From assembly GCA_002067705.1 (NCBI GenBank), contig MVRL01000148.1:1-64000 (forward strand): a stretch of 64,000 bases of DNA, written 5' to 3'. How positions within the stretch are numbered: position 1 is the first letter of the stretch; each line of letters begins with the position of its first letter. Positions 62,350 through 64,000 of the stretch are shown here, in pieces. The notes beneath the pieces are model-generated. The model was not told the DNA's origin. It saw nothing but the letters and a program-made list of their open reading frames with translations, and did no database searches. Source of the stretch: Methanosaeta sp. PtaU1.Bin112 (GTDB lineage Archaea > Halobacteriota > Methanosarcinia > Methanotrichales > Methanotrichaceae). Position numbers and translations under genes: made by a program.

Positions 62350-62410
62350 CCTGATGCCGTTATGCTCTGTCGAGCCGTACAGAGCCGTTGCTCTCTCTTC
62401 GAGCGCCTCT

Positions 62411-62803
62411 TCATCGATTATCGTCGCTCAATCCCCTCTGAAAGCTAACCACTCTGCTCTCTTCGGATCCCGGCAAGCGGTACTTGATCTCTATGTCTAT
62501 GGTCTCCTCATGCACATCCACCGTCAGAGCCTGAAGTGCCAGTCTGTGGCCCAGCCAGCGAGATATGGCATTGGTGAGCATAGATCTGGTCACGCTCTGG
62601 GTGGCCTCGTTTACGCCCTCAAAGACCAGCCGTCTGGCTCCACCTCCGAACTGCGGCAGAAAGAGCCTCTCTCCAGGACTGGTAAGCAGCAACTGAACCA
62701 GCTCATCGCGGACATGCTCCTCTTGAGACATGACCTGCTCGGTCCGGCCGGACGGCCCTATGCGAAAGGGGAATGATAGATGCCTGCCTTCACGCGGATT
62801 CAT
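62411..62803 (-). CDS. gp25-like baseplate wedge protein
   Basis: About 130 residues from the ATG at 62803, which overlaps the PAAR-like gene stop by four bases (ATGA). The gp25/GPW lysozyme-like fold is seen in HLSFPFRIGPSGRT, VRDELVQLLLTSPGERLFLPQFGGGARRLVFEG and ISRWLGHRLALQALTVD. gp25 anchors the wedge and initiates sheath assembly in contractile systems. The longer frame to 62875 overlaps the upstream gene and is not favoured. Confidence 0.9.
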   Translation of the reverse strand: MNPREGRHLSFPFRIGPSGRTEQVMSQEEHVRDELVQLLLTSPGERLFLPQFGGGARRLVFEGVNEATQSVTRSMLTNAISRWLGHRLALQALTVDVHEETIDIEIKYRLPGSEESRVVSFQRGLSDDNR

Positions 62804-63132
62804 TGTCCTGATGCCCTCTGCTGTGTATTCACCACTATTGCCACTCCCTGTACGCTCCCGGCAGCATTGAGGCACTGGCCTATGCTTGTTTCCACCAGGG
62901 TGGCAGTCCTATCTATGGAGACCCGGCCCGTGCCCGACTGCCACTCGATCCTGACGCAGGGAGAGTAGCTACTTCCAACTGTAAATGGGCAGCCTGTTAC
63001 CGGATGAACGTCCGACTCCAAGAGCACCTTCGATCCATCCGCAAAGACCGCCCTATTGGCCGTTGACAGCAGCGCCCTCCCACCATGTGGGCAGATCACA
63101 GTGCTCGAAGTGGTCAGCTGGCGGCCTGGCAT
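62800..63132 (-). CDS. PAAR-like spike-tip protein
   Basis: About 110 residues from the ATG at 63132, with GAGGTGA upstream and the ATG overlapping the gpV stop by one base (TGATG). The sequence has CPHGGRALLSTANRAVFADG, TGCPFTVGSSYSPCVRIEW and a Cys pair, as in PAAR-like/DUF4280 tips of contractile systems. The tip sharpens the spike and may bind a metal. Identification rests partly on its place between gpV and gp25. Confidence 0.7.
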   Translation of the reverse strand: MPGRQLTTSSTVICPHGGRALLSTANRAVFADGSKVLLESDVHPVTGCPFTVGSSYSPCVRIEWQSGTGRVSIDRTATLVETSIGQCLNAAGSVQGVAIVVNTQQRASGQ

Positions 63133-63692
63133 CACTTCACCTCAAAGGCTCCATTGTTGATATTCACGCTGCCGCTCTTAGAGAGAACAATCTGGGCAGA
63201 GCCGATCTTCAGGGTGATATCGTTCTCGGTCATTGTCATCTCTGCTCCCCCAGAGTGCTCTCTTCCCCAGGAGTGCAGTATTCGTACCTGGTTCTGCTCA
63301 TCGTCCAGGATCAGCTTATGGCCGGCGGTGGTCACAAGTGTCCGCACCTGAGGGCTGCCCGGCTCGACAATCTCATCATTCACAAACCAGCAGCCTGTCC
63401 AGATGGGAGAGGAGATGTCGCCTTCCATGAACTCGATCCACACTCCGTCATCCACCTCGGGAAGGACCATAAATCCGTGATCCGGACCGGCGAAAGGCAC
63501 GCAAGGCATGGCCCAGGGTGATAGATCTGTCTCTTCCTCTCCATAGATCTCAGGAACCAAAGCCCTGATCTGTCCCAGGTTCTCTCCCTGGCCCACCTCC
63601 TTGACTATGCCCTGATATTTGCCGAAGTAGCGGCTGCGCATGTATCGAGCGGCTTCAACCAGCAACCTCTCCGTCTCTTGGTCCAGCATCAT
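63132..63692 (-). CDS. gpV-like spike protein (OB-fold)
   Basis: The 186-residue protein has the gp5/gpV N-terminal OB domain: FGKYQGIVKEVGQGENLGQI, SPWAMPCVPFAGPDHGFMVLP and DDGVWIEFMEGDISSPIWTG. A short beta-prism-like C-terminus follows (EMTMTENDITLKIGSAQIVL). It forms the trimeric spike of the baseplate. The start overlaps the stop of the hub gene (ATG 63692 or 63689). Confidence 0.9.
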   Translation of the reverse strand: MMLDQETERLLVEAARYMRSRYFGKYQGIVKEVGQGENLGQIRALVPEIYGEEETDLSPWAMPCVPFAGPDHGFMVLPEVDDGVWIEFMEGDISSPIWTGCWFVNDEIVEPGSPQVRTLVTTAGHKLILDDEQNQVRILHSWGREHSGGAEMTMTENDITLKIGSAQIVLSKSGSVNINNGAFEVK

Positions 63693-64000
63693 CCCACCTG
63701 ATGTCTCAAACTGGCCTGGCTTTCACTGCCTGTCCTGGATTGTGCATTTCGCCTGAGCGTAAAGGATTGAGAGTACATCGACCGGGTTAAAGTGTGGGTG
63801 ACACGGAATATCACATAAGACCCGCTCTCGGCGCTCTCTGACGCCCTCACAGCGACAAGGTGGTAAGGGCGCAGCACACCTCGATAGCAGCCATCGATGG
63901 TCGATCCGCTGGCCTGGAAAGCGTAGCTGGATTCCTCTGCCGTGGCTGAGACTGCCCGGTCCATGCGGCGGCGCATGAAGGGATTGGGCCGCAGAAGCCG
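63689..64000 (-). CDS. gpD-like baseplate hub protein (partial)
   Basis: Only the last 103 residues lie in the window; the gene continues beyond base 64000. GVLRPYHLVAVRASESAESG, YVIFRVTHTLTRSMYSQSF and TLRRNAQS match the C-terminal domain of phage late control protein D (gp27/VgrG hub). It overlaps gpV by a few bases. The rest of the operon (tube, sheath, LysM) would be expected further along. Confidence 0.8.
   Translation of the reverse strand, partial: RLLRPNPFMRRRMDRAVSATAEESSYAFQASGSTIDGCYRGVLRPYHLVAVRASESAESGSYVIFRVTHTLTRSMYSQSFTLRRNAQSRTGSESQASLRHQVG

Noticed and set aside
1-64000. tRNA, rRNA or CRISPR loci
   Set aside because: No T-arm consensus with matching acceptor stem, no rRNA-like stretch and no repeat-spacer pattern was found by reading; a covariance-model scan would be needed to exclude divergent RNAs.
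50717-64000. The tail genes as an intact prophage
   Set aside because: No capsid, portal, terminase, integrase or lysis gene is visible, and the genes resemble phage-tail-like (eCIS) types; the part beyond 64000 could change this.

Overview
The window reads as a chromosomal segment of a methanogenic archaeon, most likely a Methanothrix (Methanosaeta) relative. The evidence is a geranylgeranyl-reductase-type flavoprotein next to an isoprenyl diphosphate synthase, an archaeal ATP-dependent DNA ligase, TATA-type promoters close to start codons, a sodium:solute symporter with its small accessory protein, Cache-domain exported proteins, and the folate enzymes GlyA and FolD as found in acetoclastic Methanosarcinales. 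This assignment is inferred from gene content. No rRNA, tRNA or CRISPR was seen.

Layout. 1-0.7 kb holds decayed remains of a tyrosine recombinase and a RecG-like/HATPase protein. 0.8-8.7 kb carries stress, repair and redox genes: a SOUL protein, a PEP-utiliser-domain protein, DUF523-DUF1722 overlapping UvsE, WrbA, a PPOX-fold protein, an FCY1-like deaminase, a broken IS5-type transposase and nicotinamidase. 9-10.6 kb has a solitary repeat protein resembling PLL-type beta-propeller lectins and a frameshifted winged-helix gene. 10.6-16.8 kb is a minus-strand block (ACT protein, homoserine dehydrogenase, DNA ligase, HisD, preceded by an AI-2E-type membrane protein). 16.9-20.1 kb is transport: an SSS symporter with its accessory subunit and an SLC13/ArsB-like permease. 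20.2-23.3 kb is a helicase plus PLD-nuclease pair that looks like a defence or DNA-processing module.

23.4-36.8 kb is mixed metabolism and surface proteins: a methyltransferase, a C69 dipeptidase, a single-chain fusion of N-carbamoylputrescine amidase and agmatine deiminase, a three-repeat exported protein, an RNB ribonuclease, an isocitrate-lyase/PEP-mutase relative, two Cache proteins and an aminotransferase. 36.9-40.8 kb is a plus-strand run containing membrane-lipid genes. 42.3-44.1 kb is methionine salvage (mtnA, mtaP). 44.8-50.3 kb contains Fpg/MutM with an altered zinc finger, an orphan Hpt protein overlapping a metallo-beta-lactamase-fold hydrolase, folD, glyA and a PUA protein.

50.7-64.0 kb is the most striking region. 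It is a minus-strand, translationally coupled operon for a contractile-injection-system baseplate: gpD-like hub (cut by the window end), gpV spike, PAAR-like tip, gp25-like wedge, two large baseplate-J proteins, a gpI-like tail protein with a long C-terminal extension, a DUF6519/beta-helix protein of about 1070 residues and a terminal unknown protein with an Ig-like carboxypeptidase-regulatory-type domain. Tube, sheath, LysM protein, AAA ATPase and tape measure are not inside the window. They would be expected beyond base 64000 if this is a complete eCIS/phage-tail-like particle. No capsid, terminase or lysis gene is visible.
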